Below are positions 26,096-35,569 of a DNA stretch of 64,000 bases, in pieces. Every line of letters begins with the position of its first letter. The first letter of the stretch is position 1. Source of the DNA: Fervidobacterium sp. (GTDB taxonomy: Bacteria; Thermotogota; Thermotogae; Thermotogales; Fervidobacteriaceae); assembly GCA_026419195.1 (NCBI GenBank), contig JANZZV010000007.1:29078-93077 (forward strand). The letters run 5' to 3'. Below the pieces are notes generated by a model that worked only from the letters and a program-made list of their open reading frames with translations, did not search any database and was not told the DNA's origin. The translations under genes were made by a program, and so were the position numbers.

Positions 26096-26124
26096 TTTAT
26101 ACATGTAATTATGTAAATTTTCAA
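26096..26124 (-). promoter_or_regulatory. Strong promoter reading toward pelG
   Basis: On the minus strand TTGAAA (26119-26124) and TATAAA (26096-26101) are exactly 17 bases apart. It drives the C-rich RNA that ends at the hairpin upstream of pelG. Confidence 0.75.
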
Positions 26125-26201
26125 GTTTTACAATGTTAATTCAATGAAACGAATGAATCAATAGAGTTTTTACTACAGAAAAAATCAACGCGAGTTTATG
26201 A

Positions 26202-26231
26202 TTTGCATTTAAACACAATTTAAGATATAAT
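26202..26231 (+). promoter_or_regulatory. Promoter for the rnfB-like gene and dprA
   Basis: TTGCAT (26202-26207) and TATAAT (26226-26231) are 18 bases apart; the first start codon is about 70 bases downstream. Confidence 0.75.
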
Positions 26232-26299
26232 AAATTCAAGAAAGCAAAGTTCTTTAATCAACATTGAATCCAGGGCTGGTTTTGTTGGAGGTGAACTGC

Positions 26300-26587
26300 G
26301 TGGTCGTTGTGTATTCTGCTGTTTTACTTGGTGGTATAGGATTTGTTTTTGGACTATTCTTGTCTTTTGTGAGTGAAAAGTTCAAAGTTGAAGAAGATGC
26401 AACAGTTAGATTAATACTAGAAGCATTACCTGGTATAAACTGCGGTGCTTGCGGTTATCCTGGTTGCGAGGCATACGCAAAAGCGGTAGCAAAGGGGGAC
26501 AAACCGGACAAGTGCTTGCCTGGGAAAAAATCTGGGGTAGAAGAGGCGATAAAAGAAATACTTTCGAAGAATAAGAAAGTTTCTTGA
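26300..26587 (+). CDS. RnfB N-terminal-like membrane iron-sulfur protein, single domain
   Basis: This 95-residue protein has one N-terminal membrane helix and then the four-cysteine cluster motif seen in RnfB: C-x2-C-x4-C-x16-C in CGACGYPGCEAYAKAV through DKCLPG. It ends shortly after, so the ferredoxin-like 2[4Fe-4S] domain that completes normal RnfB is absent. GTG 26300 follows GGAGGTGA by five bases; an upstream TTG frame lacks a ribosome site. No other rnf gene is nearby, and dprA follows 37 bases later. It may be a stand-alone electron carrier anchored in the membrane. Confidence 0.8.
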   Translation: MVVVYSAVLLGGIGFVFGLFLSFVSEKFKVEEDATVRLILEALPGINCGACGYPGCEAYAKAVAKGDKPDKCLPGKKSGVEEAIKEILSKNKKVS

Positions 26588-26624
26588 AATTATAACTATA
26601 TTTTACATTTAAAAGAGGAAATTT

Positions 26625-27623
26625 ATGAAAAGTTCCGAATTGGTAGCGTATTGCAAGTTGTTTAAGAAAAACCTTTCGGAAATTGAAGAGTTTCTGTCTT
26701 ATGGAAAATCTATAAGTACCAGCAGATCTTTGCCTTCCGAATTTAAAGAATTGGTTTCAAAGATTGAGGAAAGGTTATCAAAAAAGGATATTTATCTTAT
26801 TACTTACTGGGATGAAGAATATCCGGAGGTTCTTAGAAATATCTCCGATCCTCCGGTTTTTTTGTTTGTGAAAGGCAAAGTTGATTATTTAGCTTACAAC
26901 CTTTTTGCTGTTGTTGGAACACGAAAAATGAGTAGTTATGGTAAACAAGTCACGGAACAGTTTGTTAAAGAACTGACAAAATATTTTGTTATTGTCAGTG
27001 GAATGGCGTATGGAATAGATAGTGTTGCTCATACGACGGCTTTGAATTCCGCAGGACGTACAATTGCTGTTTTAGGTTGCGGAGTTGATGTTGTTTACCC
27101 GAAATCCAATGAGTTACTTTACAAAGAAATTATCAAAAAAGGATGTGTTGTGAGTGAATATTTGCCTTGGGAAAGACCCCAAAAATACACATTTGTAGCA
27201 AGAAATAGAATAATATCTGGCTTATCGCAAGGTGTGTTGGTAACAGAAGCGGGCATAGACAGCGGTGCACTCATAACAGCTAAATTTGGTTTAGAACAAG
27301 GGAAGGACATATTCGCAGTTCCTGGAGATATATATAAACCCTCGTCTGAGGGAACAAACTACCTCATACAAAATGGCGCATTTTTGGTAACTAATCCATA
27401 TCAAATACTTGAATATTATGGATTTAAAGAGCACAAAAAACTGGTAGAATTATCTGAGGAAGAAAAGTTAATTATAGATATTTTGTCTACTGAACATACT
27501 GTGGAAGAAATTTTGGAAAAAACGTCAAAAGATTTTTCAGAAATAATGGTACTACTTACAATTCTTGAGCTCAAGGGACTTATTTATAGAACTGAGTCAG
27601 GAATGTATGCAAAAGCAATTTGA
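26625..27623 (+). CDS. dprA: DNA-processing protein DprA
   Basis: A 332-residue protein with the DprA Rossmann-like core: FAVVGTRKMSSYG, VSGMAYGIDSVAHTTAL, GRTIAVLGCGVDVVYP and ALITAKFGLEQGKDIFAVPG. A C-terminal winged-helix-like part (about 280-332) is present. DprA binds single-stranded DNA and loads RecA during natural transformation. The ATG has AAAGAGGA upstream. With cinA elsewhere in the window it hints at DNA-uptake ability, though no uptake machinery is seen here. Confidence 0.95.
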   Translation: MKSSELVAYCKLFKKNLSEIEEFLSYGKSISTSRSLPSEFKELVSKIEERLSKKDIYLITYWDEEYPEVLRNISDPPVFLFVKGKVDYLAYNLFAVVGTRKMSSYGKQVTEQFVKELTKYFVIVSGMAYGIDSVAHTTALNSAGRTIAVLGCGVDVVYPKSNELLYKEIIKKGCVVSEYLPWERPQKYTFVARNRIISGLSQGVLVTEAGIDSGALITAKFGLEQGKDIFAVPGDIYKPSSEGTNYLIQNGAFLVTNPYQILEYYGFKEHKKLVELSEEEKLIIDILSTEHTVEEILEKTSKDFSEIMVLLTILELKGLIYRTESGMYAKAI

Positions 27624-27678
27624 TAACATTTGACTTATTCATGTTATAAACCTTTCAACCTAAAAAGGAGGATTTTTT

Positions 27679-28515
27679 ATGAGACTTGTACACACAATTG
27701 CAGAGATGAAAAAAATTTCAAGTGATATACTCGAACAAAAGAAAAGTATTGGATTTGTACCTACTATGGGATATCTACATGACGGACATCTAAGCTTAGT
27801 TCAGAAGGCGCGTGAAGAAAACGATATAGTTGTTGTGAGCATTTTTGTAAATCCGACTCAATTTGGGCCAAACGAAGATCTTGATAGATATCCGAGAGAT
27901 CTCGAGCGAGATTTAAGGTTGCTTGAACCTTTAAATGTGGATTTTGTATTTTATCCAACTGTGGAAGAAATGTATCCACAAAATTATTCTGTTTATGTTG
28001 ATGAAGTAGAACTTTCTAAATATCTTTGTGGTGCGAAAAGGCCTGGACATTTCAGGGGAGTATGCACGGTTGTTACTAAGTTGTTTAATATAGTAAAACC
28101 AACAAGGGCATATTTTGGCCAGAAAGATGCTCAGCAGTTCAGAATTTTACGTAGAATGGTACAAAATTTGAATATGGATGTCCAGATGATAGAGTTACCA
28201 ATTGTACGTGAAAGAGATGGTCTTGCCATGTCTTCGAGAAACGTTTATTTGAACCAGGATGAAAGGGAACAAGCTACAAGATTATATAAATCTTTATTAA
28301 AAGCTAAGGAACTAATAGATAACGGTCAAAAAAATATTGAGGTTATAAAACAGGCTATGCACAAAATTTTAGATCATCCTCTAATTAGAATAGATTATGT
28401 TGAAATAGTAGATGAAGAAACTTTAGTTCCCGTAGAAAGGATAGAAAAAAAAGTGATAGTGGCAGTTGCTGCCTTTGTTGGAAAAGCGAGATTGATAGAT
28501 AATATAATAGTATGA
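27679..28515 (+). CDS. panC: Pantothenate synthetase (pantoate--beta-alanine ligase)
   Basis: This 278-residue enzyme condenses pantoate and beta-alanine using ATP to form pantothenate. It carries the nucleotidyltransferase HIGH-like motif ([16 protein letters not shown]), [27 protein letters not shown] and the MSSRN block. Length is normal. AAAAGGAGG precedes the ATG. Confidence 0.96.
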   Translation: MRLVHTIAEMKKISSDILEQKKSIGFVPTMGYLHDGHLSLVQKAREENDIVVVSIFVNPTQFGPNEDLDRYPRDLERDLRLLEPLNVDFVFYPTVEEMYPQNYSVYVDEVELSKYLCGAKRPGHFRGVCTVVTKLFNIVKPTRAYFGQKDAQQFRILRRMVQNLNMDVQMIELPIVRERDGLAMSSRNVYLNQDEREQATRLYKSLLKAKELIDNGQKNIEVIKQAMHKILDHPLIRIDYVEIVDEETLVPVERIEKKVIVAVAAFVGKARLIDNIIV

Positions 28516-28582
28516 AACAACTTTAAGTATTTGCAAAGTATTTGGAAATAAAGAACTCTGAACTTCGAATGGAGGTATTACT

Positions 28583-30721
28583 GTGGTCTACAGACTCACA
28601 TATTTTCTCCCAGATGTAGACAGTGAAGCAGTCGTTAGAAATTCTTTTATTGATGCCAAGCCAAGACAATTTGCTGATCTGTTCGAGGATATATACTTAG
28701 GTCGCGAAGAAGGTTTGCTAGTGTTAAAAAGGCTATCAAAATCTGATGGACACTATTTTGGATTTGGGGACAAGGTTGGTCCATTAAACAGAAAAGGACG
28801 TAAATATACATTTTGGAATACAGACAATTTTACGCACCATCCTTCAGCAGATCCTTTATACAAAAGTTTTCCATTCTTCATATTTGTTTCCAATGATTTA
28901 GAAACAGTTTATGGTTGCTTTACAGACTATCCTGGGTGGATGGAGATTGATATAGATTCTGACAATAATAGGCTGTTGACTTACAAAATAAAAGGCTCTG
29001 GATTTTTTCAATACATAATTACAGGTGAAGACATAAAGGATATTCTAGCTCAATACATAAATCTAACAGGAAAGAACGTAGCATTTCCAATTTGGGCATT
29101 TGGATATCAACAGTCAAGATGGAGTTATTTTAATGAAGAAGAAGTGATAAACGTTGCTGCAAAGCTTAGGGAGAAGAGAATTCCCTGCGATGTTATTTAT
29201 CTTGACATCGATTATATGGAGCAGTATAAAGTTTTCACATGGAACAGCAAAAACTTTCCACATTATAAAAATATGCTTGAGAAACTTCACAGTGAAGGTT
29301 TTAAGGTGATATCTATACTCGATCCCGGTGTCAAGGTTGAAAATGGTTATGAAATTTTTGAAAAAGCAAAGGGTAAGTATTTCTTGAAAGATAAAAACGG
29401 GAAAGATTTTGAAGGAGCAGTCTGGCCTGGTAGGGTAAGATTCCCAGATTTTAGAGCAGCAAAAGTGCGTAGATGGTGGTCGAAAAATGCAAGAAAGTAC
29501 CTTGAAGAAGGGATTGATGGTTTTTGGAACGACATGAACGAAATAGCCATATTTGCTACTGAAAAAGATTTGAGAGAAGCTCGTGAATGGCTCGAAAGCG
29601 CAAGTTTGGAAGATGGAATAAATCTTGCAAGTACACTTGGAAAAATCGGAGAAATTGGTCGAAAGGGTCACGGAGACGAGATATTCCATATCGACGGAAC
29701 ACCACACTGGAAGGTTAGAAATACGTATGGCTTAAATATGACAAGAGCCACAAGTGAAATGATTCAAAAACAGCACAAGAAACGACCTTTCCTGATAACG
29801 CGGTCTGCTTATTCTGGAATACAACGATACGGTGGTGTCTGGACTGGGGATAACCACAGTTGGTGGGAACATATTCTTCAAGAAGTGATTCGAATTAATT
29901 CTTTGAGCTTGTGTGGGGTGTTTTATTCCGGGTTTGATGTAGGAGGGTTCGGCGGTGATGTAAATGCACAAATGTTAATAAGATATATGCAGCTTGGTTT
30001 GTTCAGCCCAATGTTTAGAAATCATTCAGCAATAGGTACAAAAAGGCAAGAACCATGGGAGTTTGGAAAAAGTGTTGAAAATATATTGAGAAGCGTTATA
30101 GAATACAGATATCGCCTGATACCATACATATATACACAGTACATGGTTGGATTAATGAAGAATGTTCCATTAGTTAGACCAATGGTTTACGATTTCAAAA
30201 GAGCTGAAGCGCTTTCTATAGAAGATCAGTTCATGTTTGGTGAAGCAATAGTTGTTGCGCCAGTTTACAGACCCGATGTGCAAAAAAGACTTGTTTGGTT
30301 ACCCAACAAAGCCATAAATATCTTCGATGGAAAAATATATAAAAAGGGGTGGAATGTGGTAGATACTCCGATTGAATATATACCTGCATTTCAGCTTATT
30401 AACACGGCAATTCCAACTGCACAGCCACAACAATTTGTCGAGTTTGAAAAAATTGATAAAATAGTTTGGAATGTTTTCTTAGGTAAACGAGCAAAAACAT
30501 GGTTTTATGAAGATGACGGAGTAAGTCTGGACTACAAAAAGGGAATTTACAACTTGAAAAAGATAATTGTAAGTGATAAATATATTGAAATTCAGACCGT
30601 TAAAAATGCTTATGAGACTCGAAAAAGATTGTGGGAATTTAGGATAATCGACAAGAGGGGAGAAATGAAAACAAAGTATATTGAGGTTGGTAGCGATGGA
30701 AAGTATACCATTCAAATATAA
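28583..30721 (+). CDS. GH31-family alpha-glucosidase
   Basis: A 712-residue glycoside hydrolase of family 31. The nucleophile region is GFWNDMNE with Asp317; the acid/base Asp423 lies in VWTGDNHSWWEH, and PIWAFGYQQSRWSY marks the start of the barrel. No signal peptide is seen, so it acts in the cytoplasm, releasing glucose from alpha-glucosides such as maltodextrins. The GTG start has GGAGG seven bases upstream. Its end overlaps xseA by 26 bases, which is an odd pairing of functions. Confidence 0.92.
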   Translation: MVYRLTYFLPDVDSEAVVRNSFIDAKPRQFADLFEDIYLGREEGLLVLKRLSKSDGHYFGFGDKVGPLNRKGRKYTFWNTDNFTHHPSADPLYKSFPFFIFVSNDLETVYGCFTDYPGWMEIDIDSDNNRLLTYKIKGSGFFQYIITGEDIKDILAQYINLTGKNVAFPIWAFGYQQSRWSYFNEEEVINVAAKLREKRIPCDVIYLDIDYMEQYKVFTWNSKNFPHYKNMLEKLHSEGFKVISILDPGVKVENGYEIFEKAKGKYFLKDKNGKDFEGAVWPGRVRFPDFRAAKVRRWWSKNARKYLEEGIDGFWNDMNEIAIFATEKDLREAREWLESASLEDGINLASTLGKIGEIGRKGHGDEIFHIDGTPHWKVRNTYGLNMTRATSEMIQKQHKKRPFLITRSAYSGIQRYGGVWTGDNHSWWEHILQEVIRINSLSLCGVFYSGFDVGGFGGDVNAQMLIRYMQLGLFSPMFRNHSAIGTKRQEPWEFGKSVENILRSVIEYRYRLIPYIYTQYMVGLMKNVPLVRPMVYDFKRAEALSIEDQFMFGEAIVVAPVYRPDVQKRLVWLPNKAINIFDGKIYKKGWNVVDTPIEYIPAFQLINTAIPTAQPQQFVEFEKIDKIVWNVFLGKRAKTWFYEDDGVSLDYKKGIYNLKKIIVSDKYIEIQTVKNAYETRKRLWEFRIIDKRGEMKTKYIEVGSDGKYTIQI

Positions 30722-32189
30722 CGATTCACAGATTATTGAATTTTCAACACTAAGAGATTTTATGGAGTACGTTGAATCCAGACTCAAAGAAACAGATTTT
30801 ATGAAAACAAGATACAAATTTTCTGCAGATGTGGTTAAGGTAAAACCGTATAATGGTTCACTTTATATAACTGTTTCCCAAGAAACAACAGACGGCAAAA
30901 AGACAGAGTTAACTGTTATAATATGGAAAAACCTTACGCGTACGATTTTAGATACACTGGGTTTAAAAAGTCCAGATGAGTTGGAACACAAGAAATGGGA
31001 ATTTCAAGGAAGGTTGTCATTTTACTCTGATAGAGCCCAACTTAGTTTTTGGGCAGATTCTGTACTACCACAAGGAGAATCTGATATACTGAAAAGAAGA
31101 CAAAAGATAAAGCAATTGTTAAAAAAAGAGGGATTATTAACGGAAGTCCTACATGAATTAACCGAACTTGAACCAATTAAATGTATAGCCGTGATTTCAT
31201 CTAAGACAGCACAAGGATATTTTGACTTTTTGTCTAACCTCCTTGTGCCTGATACTATGCGTCCTGTTGTACACTTGTACGAATCTTCGATGCAAGGTGC
31301 AACCACCGCTGAGGAAGTAATCTCGGCATTGAATAGGATAGAATTGTTTTGCAGAGAATCTATGATAAAATATGATGTTATAGTTATAATTCGTGGTGGT
31401 GGTGGTCCAAGCGATTTGATGTACTTTGACGACTATAACTTGGCACGTCGTATTGCTTATATGAATGAATTTATTCCGGTACTGACCGGAATAGGACATG
31501 AAAAGGATGAAACGATACCAGATTTTGTCGCTTGGCGCAGGTTCCCTACACCAACAGCGGTTGCAAAAGAAATATCAAATCAGTTAAAAGGTTACCTTAA
31601 CCTGACAGAAACAAACTACAGAGAAATAAGGCAATTAATTCTCAACAGAATAGAAGTTGTAGCAACAAGAATTGGTAGAGATACCAAGACAGTTCTCGAA
31701 GATATATTTAATAAAAATCTTGCCAAAATGTATAAAGAGCTAGCAAAAGACAGTGAAACAATCTATAACTTGTTTTCTATAAGTGAATACGAAAAGTTGC
31801 TTTCAAAAAACTTTTTAGAATCATTATCTAATAACATAGATTTCCATATTGAAAAGATAAACAAAACATTTAAGCAGGACAGTGAATTATTATCAAGGAC
31901 CATACAAATGGAAATCCAACTACAAAAGCAAAGAATTGACAATTTACAAAGTCTATCGGAAATTCTTGAAAAAACATACGTTTCTACGATGAGTGTAATT
32001 GAAACTCAGAGGGAAGATTTGATGAAAATAGGTGGGCCATTTTCAGCATTCTTATTTGGTGGAGCTGTGGTTACAAAAGATGGGACAATTGTACAAGGCA
32101 AAAAGCATTTATCACAAAATGATCTTGTGATACTTAATTTCTTAGACGGTAGTGTTGGTGCTAGGATTGAAAAAATCAATAGAGATTAA
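30696..32189 (+). CDS. xseA: Exodeoxyribonuclease VII large subunit
   Basis: A 497-residue protein. The core is the exonuclease VII large-subunit domain: CIAVISSKTAQGYFDF, VVIIRGGGGPSDLMYFDDYNLAR, PVLTGIGHEKDETIPDF and PTPTAVAKEI. A long coiled-coil region (about 320-440) follows, and RLSFYSDRAQLSFW closes the N-terminal OB-fold region. ATG 30696 has GAGGT eight bases upstream, inside the GH31 gene. The small subunit follows 48 bases later. Confidence 0.93.
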   Translation: MESIPFKYNDSQIIEFSTLRDFMEYVESRLKETDFMKTRYKFSADVVKVKPYNGSLYITVSQETTDGKKTELTVIIWKNLTRTILDTLGLKSPDELEHKKWEFQGRLSFYSDRAQLSFWADSVLPQGESDILKRRQKIKQLLKKEGLLTEVLHELTELEPIKCIAVISSKTAQGYFDFLSNLLVPDTMRPVVHLYESSMQGATTAEEVISALNRIELFCRESMIKYDVIVIIRGGGGPSDLMYFDDYNLARRIAYMNEFIPVLTGIGHEKDETIPDFVAWRRFPTPTAVAKEISNQLKGYLNLTETNYREIRQLILNRIEVVATRIGRDTKTVLEDIFNKNLAKMYKELAKDSETIYNLFSISEYEKLLSKNFLESLSNNIDFHIEKINKTFKQDSELLSRTIQMEIQLQKQRIDNLQSLSEILEKTYVSTMSVIETQREDLMKIGGPFSAFLFGGAVVTKDGTIVQGKKHLSQNDLVILNFLDGSVGARIEKINRD

Positions 32190-32237
32190 ATATTATTTTT
32201 GTCATTTGAAGAGCAATTTGATTAAGGAGGAATAGTC

Positions 32238-32501
32238 ATGGAGTTAAAGGATATACAGGATGTGTTAAAGCTCAAAGAAGAAGATATAGATAAGCTTCAA
32301 TTTAGAGAACTTTTAGAAATTGTTGAGTTCATAAAATCAAAGTTTTTGTCTTCTGAACTTGAAATAGAAAAGCAAATGCAACTTTACTCTAAGGCTATAA
32401 CGTTACTGATGAAAGCAAGAGAAAAACTTTCGTTGATAAAAAAAGAAAAGGAAGAAATAGACAGAAAGTATGAAGAGTTCATTAAAAATATCGAAGAATA
32501 A
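32238..32501 (+). CDS. xseB: Exodeoxyribonuclease VII small subunit
   Basis: This 87-residue all-helical protein matches the XseB plan: LQFRELLEIVEFIKSKFLSS, then EKQMQLYSKAITLLMKAREKL, where the family has a conserved LE-x-IV helix and an LY-x-x-x-x-x-L helix. It partners the XseA subunit encoded just upstream. GGAGGA precedes the ATG. Sequence is divergent, so the call leans on context. Confidence 0.82.
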   Translation: MELKDIQDVLKLKEEDIDKLQFRELLEIVEFIKSKFLSSELEIEKQMQLYSKAITLLMKAREKLSLIKKEKEEIDRKYEEFIKNIEE

Positions 32502-32534
32502 GATACGGAACTTAACTGAAAAAGGGGGATATTG

Positions 32535-33272
32535 ATGAAAACGGATAAAGATTTTTTTCTACGTTTTCCGGTAGGTGCTATCTTTGGTACAATAGTTGGA
32601 ATCATATTGTTAAGTATTTCAATTGACTTCCTTGGTTACATTGATTTTCTTAAAGAATTTCTCTTTATACTAAAATTTATAAAAAATGCCTTTGGAATTG
32701 TTGTCTTGTTATATTTCTCATTTGAGATTTTAATCTACCTTCTGAGATTTTCTCCATCGAAAAAATTTGAGAGTCATTTATCTGAAATTAGAAAAGCATT
32801 TTTAGAAGACGCAACAAAAGACGGTTCCATACTAATTGGAGACTTTATATCGTTCAGGCCGTGGATGGAAGATGAATTCTATGTAAAATCAAAAAAAGGA
32901 ATTCCAAAAATCTTTATTCCAGTTTATTTGGTCGCTTTTACCATTAAGGATGATGTAATTTATATCCAAGAAGCAAAAGCACAAATTCAGAGCAAAACGT
33001 ATTTGTTAACTGGATACTATGTCGTACCAACTAAAATCATCTTATCAGCAAGTTTTTCACAAGAGCGAATTTTATTCCCAACCAAATCCGGTGAAATTGG
33101 TGCAACAAGCTATTCCATTCAAATTAGAACAAGTGGTGGAGAGGTTAAAGTTGAACTTTTTGAAGAAGAAATCTTATCAAAATATGGTAACATAAGCAAT
33201 CTTAGGGAAGAATTCGTGACAAAGGTAATGATGACTATAAGAATGTTGAATAGGAATTACCAAAATAAATGA
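32535..33272 (+). CDS. Hypothetical membrane protein after xseB
   Basis: I do not recognise this 245-residue protein. It has two N-terminal membrane helices (about 12-35 and 45-70) and then a cytoplasmic or exported beta-rich domain with ILIGDFISFRPWMEDEFYV and YLLTGYYVVPTKIILS. ATG 32535 follows GGGGGAT. It lies 33 bases after xseB and is the last gene before the next promoter. Confidence 0.7.
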   Translation: MKTDKDFFLRFPVGAIFGTIVGIILLSISIDFLGYIDFLKEFLFILKFIKNAFGIVVLLYFSFEILIYLLRFSPSKKFESHLSEIRKAFLEDATKDGSILIGDFISFRPWMEDEFYVKSKKGIPKIFIPVYLVAFTIKDDVIYIQEAKAQIQSKTYLLTGYYVVPTKIILSASFSQERILFPTKSGEIGATSYSIQIRTSGGEVKVELFEEEILSKYGNISNLREEFVTKVMMTIRMLNRNYQNK

Positions 33273-33414
33273 GACCAACTCTGAAAAATGTATTTTAAAT
33301 TTTCTGACATAAGCGAATGTACAATATCTACAACATAGATGAGGTTAACAAAAAAACATTTAAAATAAGAGAGAAACTCACAAAGTTTTCAAAAATATTC
33401 AAAAAAAGAAGGTA

Positions 33415-33444
33415 TTGTTTCAAAACATAAACTTGTGTTATAAT
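33415..33444 (+). promoter_or_regulatory. Promoter for the peptide/oligosaccharide ABC operon
   Basis: TTGTTT (33415-33420) and TATAAT (33439-33444) are 18 bases apart, with TGT giving an extended -10. The leader before the first gene is about 120 bases and contains CCCAATTTCCAAACTGGG, a short imperfect hairpin. Nothing else is seen in the 300-base gap. Confidence 0.72.
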
Positions 33445-33571
33445 TTCTAACAGTCAATTGATTGTATCAAATCCGACAACTTGTTATTACTTCCCAATTT
33501 CCAAACTGGGATATGTGCAAAATCCTTGGAGTAATAGAAATAGACAAAATTACAAAGGAGGCTTGGTAGTT

Positions 33572-34570
33572 TTGGAATCCATACTCAGCGTTAGAAATCT
33601 GAGCACCTGGTTTTATTTGGAAGAAGGTGTGCTTAAAGCAGTCAACGATGTATCGTTCGAACTTTCGGAAAATGAAGTTCTTGGAATAGTTGGAGAGACA
33701 GGCTCTGGTAAGAGTATAACGGTTAGAAGTATTATGCGACTGATTCACTATCCTGGTAAAATCGTTGGTGGGCAAATAATTTACAAAGGCCGCGGTAAAG
33801 AAGAAGATATAGTTAAGATGGATGAAGATCAATTGACAGAAATAAGAGGGAAAGAGATTTCTATGATCTTCCAAGATCCATTAACATCTCTTAACCCTCT
33901 TTACACAATAGGTGACCAATTGATGGAAACTATTATGCAACATCAAGATGTCGATAGACCAACAGCTTGGAAATTAGCTGTGGAGATGCTTGATAAAGTT
34001 CAGATTCCGGAACCAGAGAAGAGGATGAATTCTTATCCCTTTGAATTCAGTGGTGGTATGAAACAAAGGGTTGTTATTGCTATAGCACTTTCATGTAATC
34101 CGAAGATATTGATTGCGGATGAACCAACTACAGCACTTGACGTTACGATACAGGCTCAGGTACTGGAATTAATGAAAAACCTGCAAAAAGAACTGAAAAC
34201 AGGTACAATATTTATAACACATGATCTTGGCGTGATATCCGCGATGGCGGATAGAGTTATGGTTATGTATGGTGGAAGACAAATGGAGCTTGCCCCTGCA
34301 GAAGAACTTTTCCACCAACCAATGCACCCGTATACAAATATGCTTCTTAAGTCTATACCAAGGGTTGATATTAAACAAGAAAAATTAGAATCGATACCTG
34401 GCCAACCACCGAGAATGATAGATGTTCCAGATGTTTGCCCATTTGCACCAAGGTGTCCAAGGAGACTTGATAGGTGTTCAAAAGAATTACCAAAATTTGA
34501 AGAACTACAACCAGGTCACTATGTAAGGTGTTTTAACCCTGTAGAGGCTGGAGGGGATGTAAATGCCTGA
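33572..34570 (+). CDS. Oligopeptide-type ABC transporter ATP-binding protein (OppD/DppD)
   Basis: A 332-residue ATPase with Walker A GETGSGKSI, signature FSGGMKQRVVIAIALS, Walker B LIADEPTTALD and the switch histidine in FITHDLGV. The C-terminal cysteine pattern CPFAPRCPRRLDRC is the OppD/DppD iron-sulfur-type motif. TTG 33572 is chosen ten bases after GGAGG. It overlaps the second ATPase by eight bases, and both energise the permeases encoded downstream. Confidence 0.92.
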   Translation: MESILSVRNLSTWFYLEEGVLKAVNDVSFELSENEVLGIVGETGSGKSITVRSIMRLIHYPGKIVGGQIIYKGRGKEEDIVKMDEDQLTEIRGKEISMIFQDPLTSLNPLYTIGDQLMETIMQHQDVDRPTAWKLAVEMLDKVQIPEPEKRMNSYPFEFSGGMKQRVVIAIALSCNPKILIADEPTTALDVTIQAQVLELMKNLQKELKTGTIFITHDLGVISAMADRVMVMYGGRQMELAPAEELFHQPMHPYTNMLLKSIPRVDIKQEKLESIPGQPPRMIDVPDVCPFAPRCPRRLDRCSKELPKFEELQPGHYVRCFNPVEAGGDVNA

Positions 34571-35567
34571 TAAAGCAAACGAAACAATCATAAGAGTTGA
34601 AAAGTTGAAAAAGTATTTCCCAATATACAAAGGGTTTCTAATAAAAAAGCACGTTGCAGACGTAAAGGCAGTCGATGAAGTTTCTTTCGAAGTTAAACGT
34701 GGTGAGACATTTGCCCTTGTTGGAGAATCTGGATGTGGTAAGACAACAACGGCAAGAACAATGTTAAGATTGATAGATCCTACTGATGGAAAGATAGAAG
34801 TTCTTGGAAAAGATATATCTAGACTTTCAAGAGAAGAATTATTACCGTTTAGGAGAAAGATGCAGATAGTTTTCCAAAATCCAATAGGTTCGCTAAACCC
34901 AAGAATGACCGTAGGACAGATCTTGACAGAGCCGATGTTGTTTCATAAAATTGTACAAAACCAACAAGAAGCAAATGATAAGGCTGTAGAGCTACTAAAA
35001 ATGGTTGGACTAAAACCATTCCATATGGATAGGTATCCACATCAATTCAGTGGTGGACAAAAACAGAGAATAGCTATTGCACGAGCTTTGAGTGTTGATC
35101 CTGAAATAATTTATCTTGACGAACCTACTTCTGCACTTGATGTTTCAGTTCAGGCTCAAATAGTGAACCTTTTACTCAAATTCCAAGCTGATTTGGGGTT
35201 AACCTACGTTTTCATTTCGCACAACTTGGCACTTGTTAGATTTATAAGTCACAAAGTCGCTGTTATGTATTTAGGAAAGATAGTCGAAATGGGAGATGTA
35301 AATGAGGTATTTGATAACCCAGTTCATCCGTACACAAAGGCGTTGTTATCTGCTTCACCAATACCTGATCCAGCAATTGAAAAGAAAAGAAAAAGAATAA
35401 TACTTACTGGAAACGTTCCAAGTCCAATAGCAAGGCCAAAGGGATGTTTCTTCCACCCAAGATGTCCATTTAGAATGGATATATGTGATAAAGAATATCC
35501 TGAGATGAAAGCAATTTCTTCAAATCACCAGGTTGCATGTTACCTGGTAGATAAAAGGGAGGTGTAG
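34563..35567 (+). CDS. Oligopeptide-type ABC transporter ATP-binding protein (OppF/DppF)
   Basis: A 334-residue ATPase, the partner of the preceding one. It has Walker A GESGCGKTTTARTML, signature FSGGQKQRIAIARALS, Walker B IYLDEPTSALD, ISHNLALV with the switch His, and the C-terminal CFFHPRCPFRMDIC cysteine motif. ATG is preceded by GGAGGGG. The binding-protein gene starts three bases after its stop. Confidence 0.93.
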   Translation: MPDKANETIIRVEKLKKYFPIYKGFLIKKHVADVKAVDEVSFEVKRGETFALVGESGCGKTTTARTMLRLIDPTDGKIEVLGKDISRLSREELLPFRRKMQIVFQNPIGSLNPRMTVGQILTEPMLFHKIVQNQQEANDKAVELLKMVGLKPFHMDRYPHQFSGGQKQRIAIARALSVDPEIIYLDEPTSALDVSVQAQIVNLLLKFQADLGLTYVFISHNLALVRFISHKVAVMYLGKIVEMGDVNEVFDNPVHPYTKALLSASPIPDPAIEKKRKRIILTGNVPSPIARPKGCFFHPRCPFRMDICDKEYPEMKAISSNHQVACYLVDKREV

Positions 35568-35569
35568 GT

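Noticed and set aside
26011-26264. c-di-GMP (GEMM) riboswitch upstream of pelG
   Set aside because: None of the conserved GEMM segments could be found on the minus strand.
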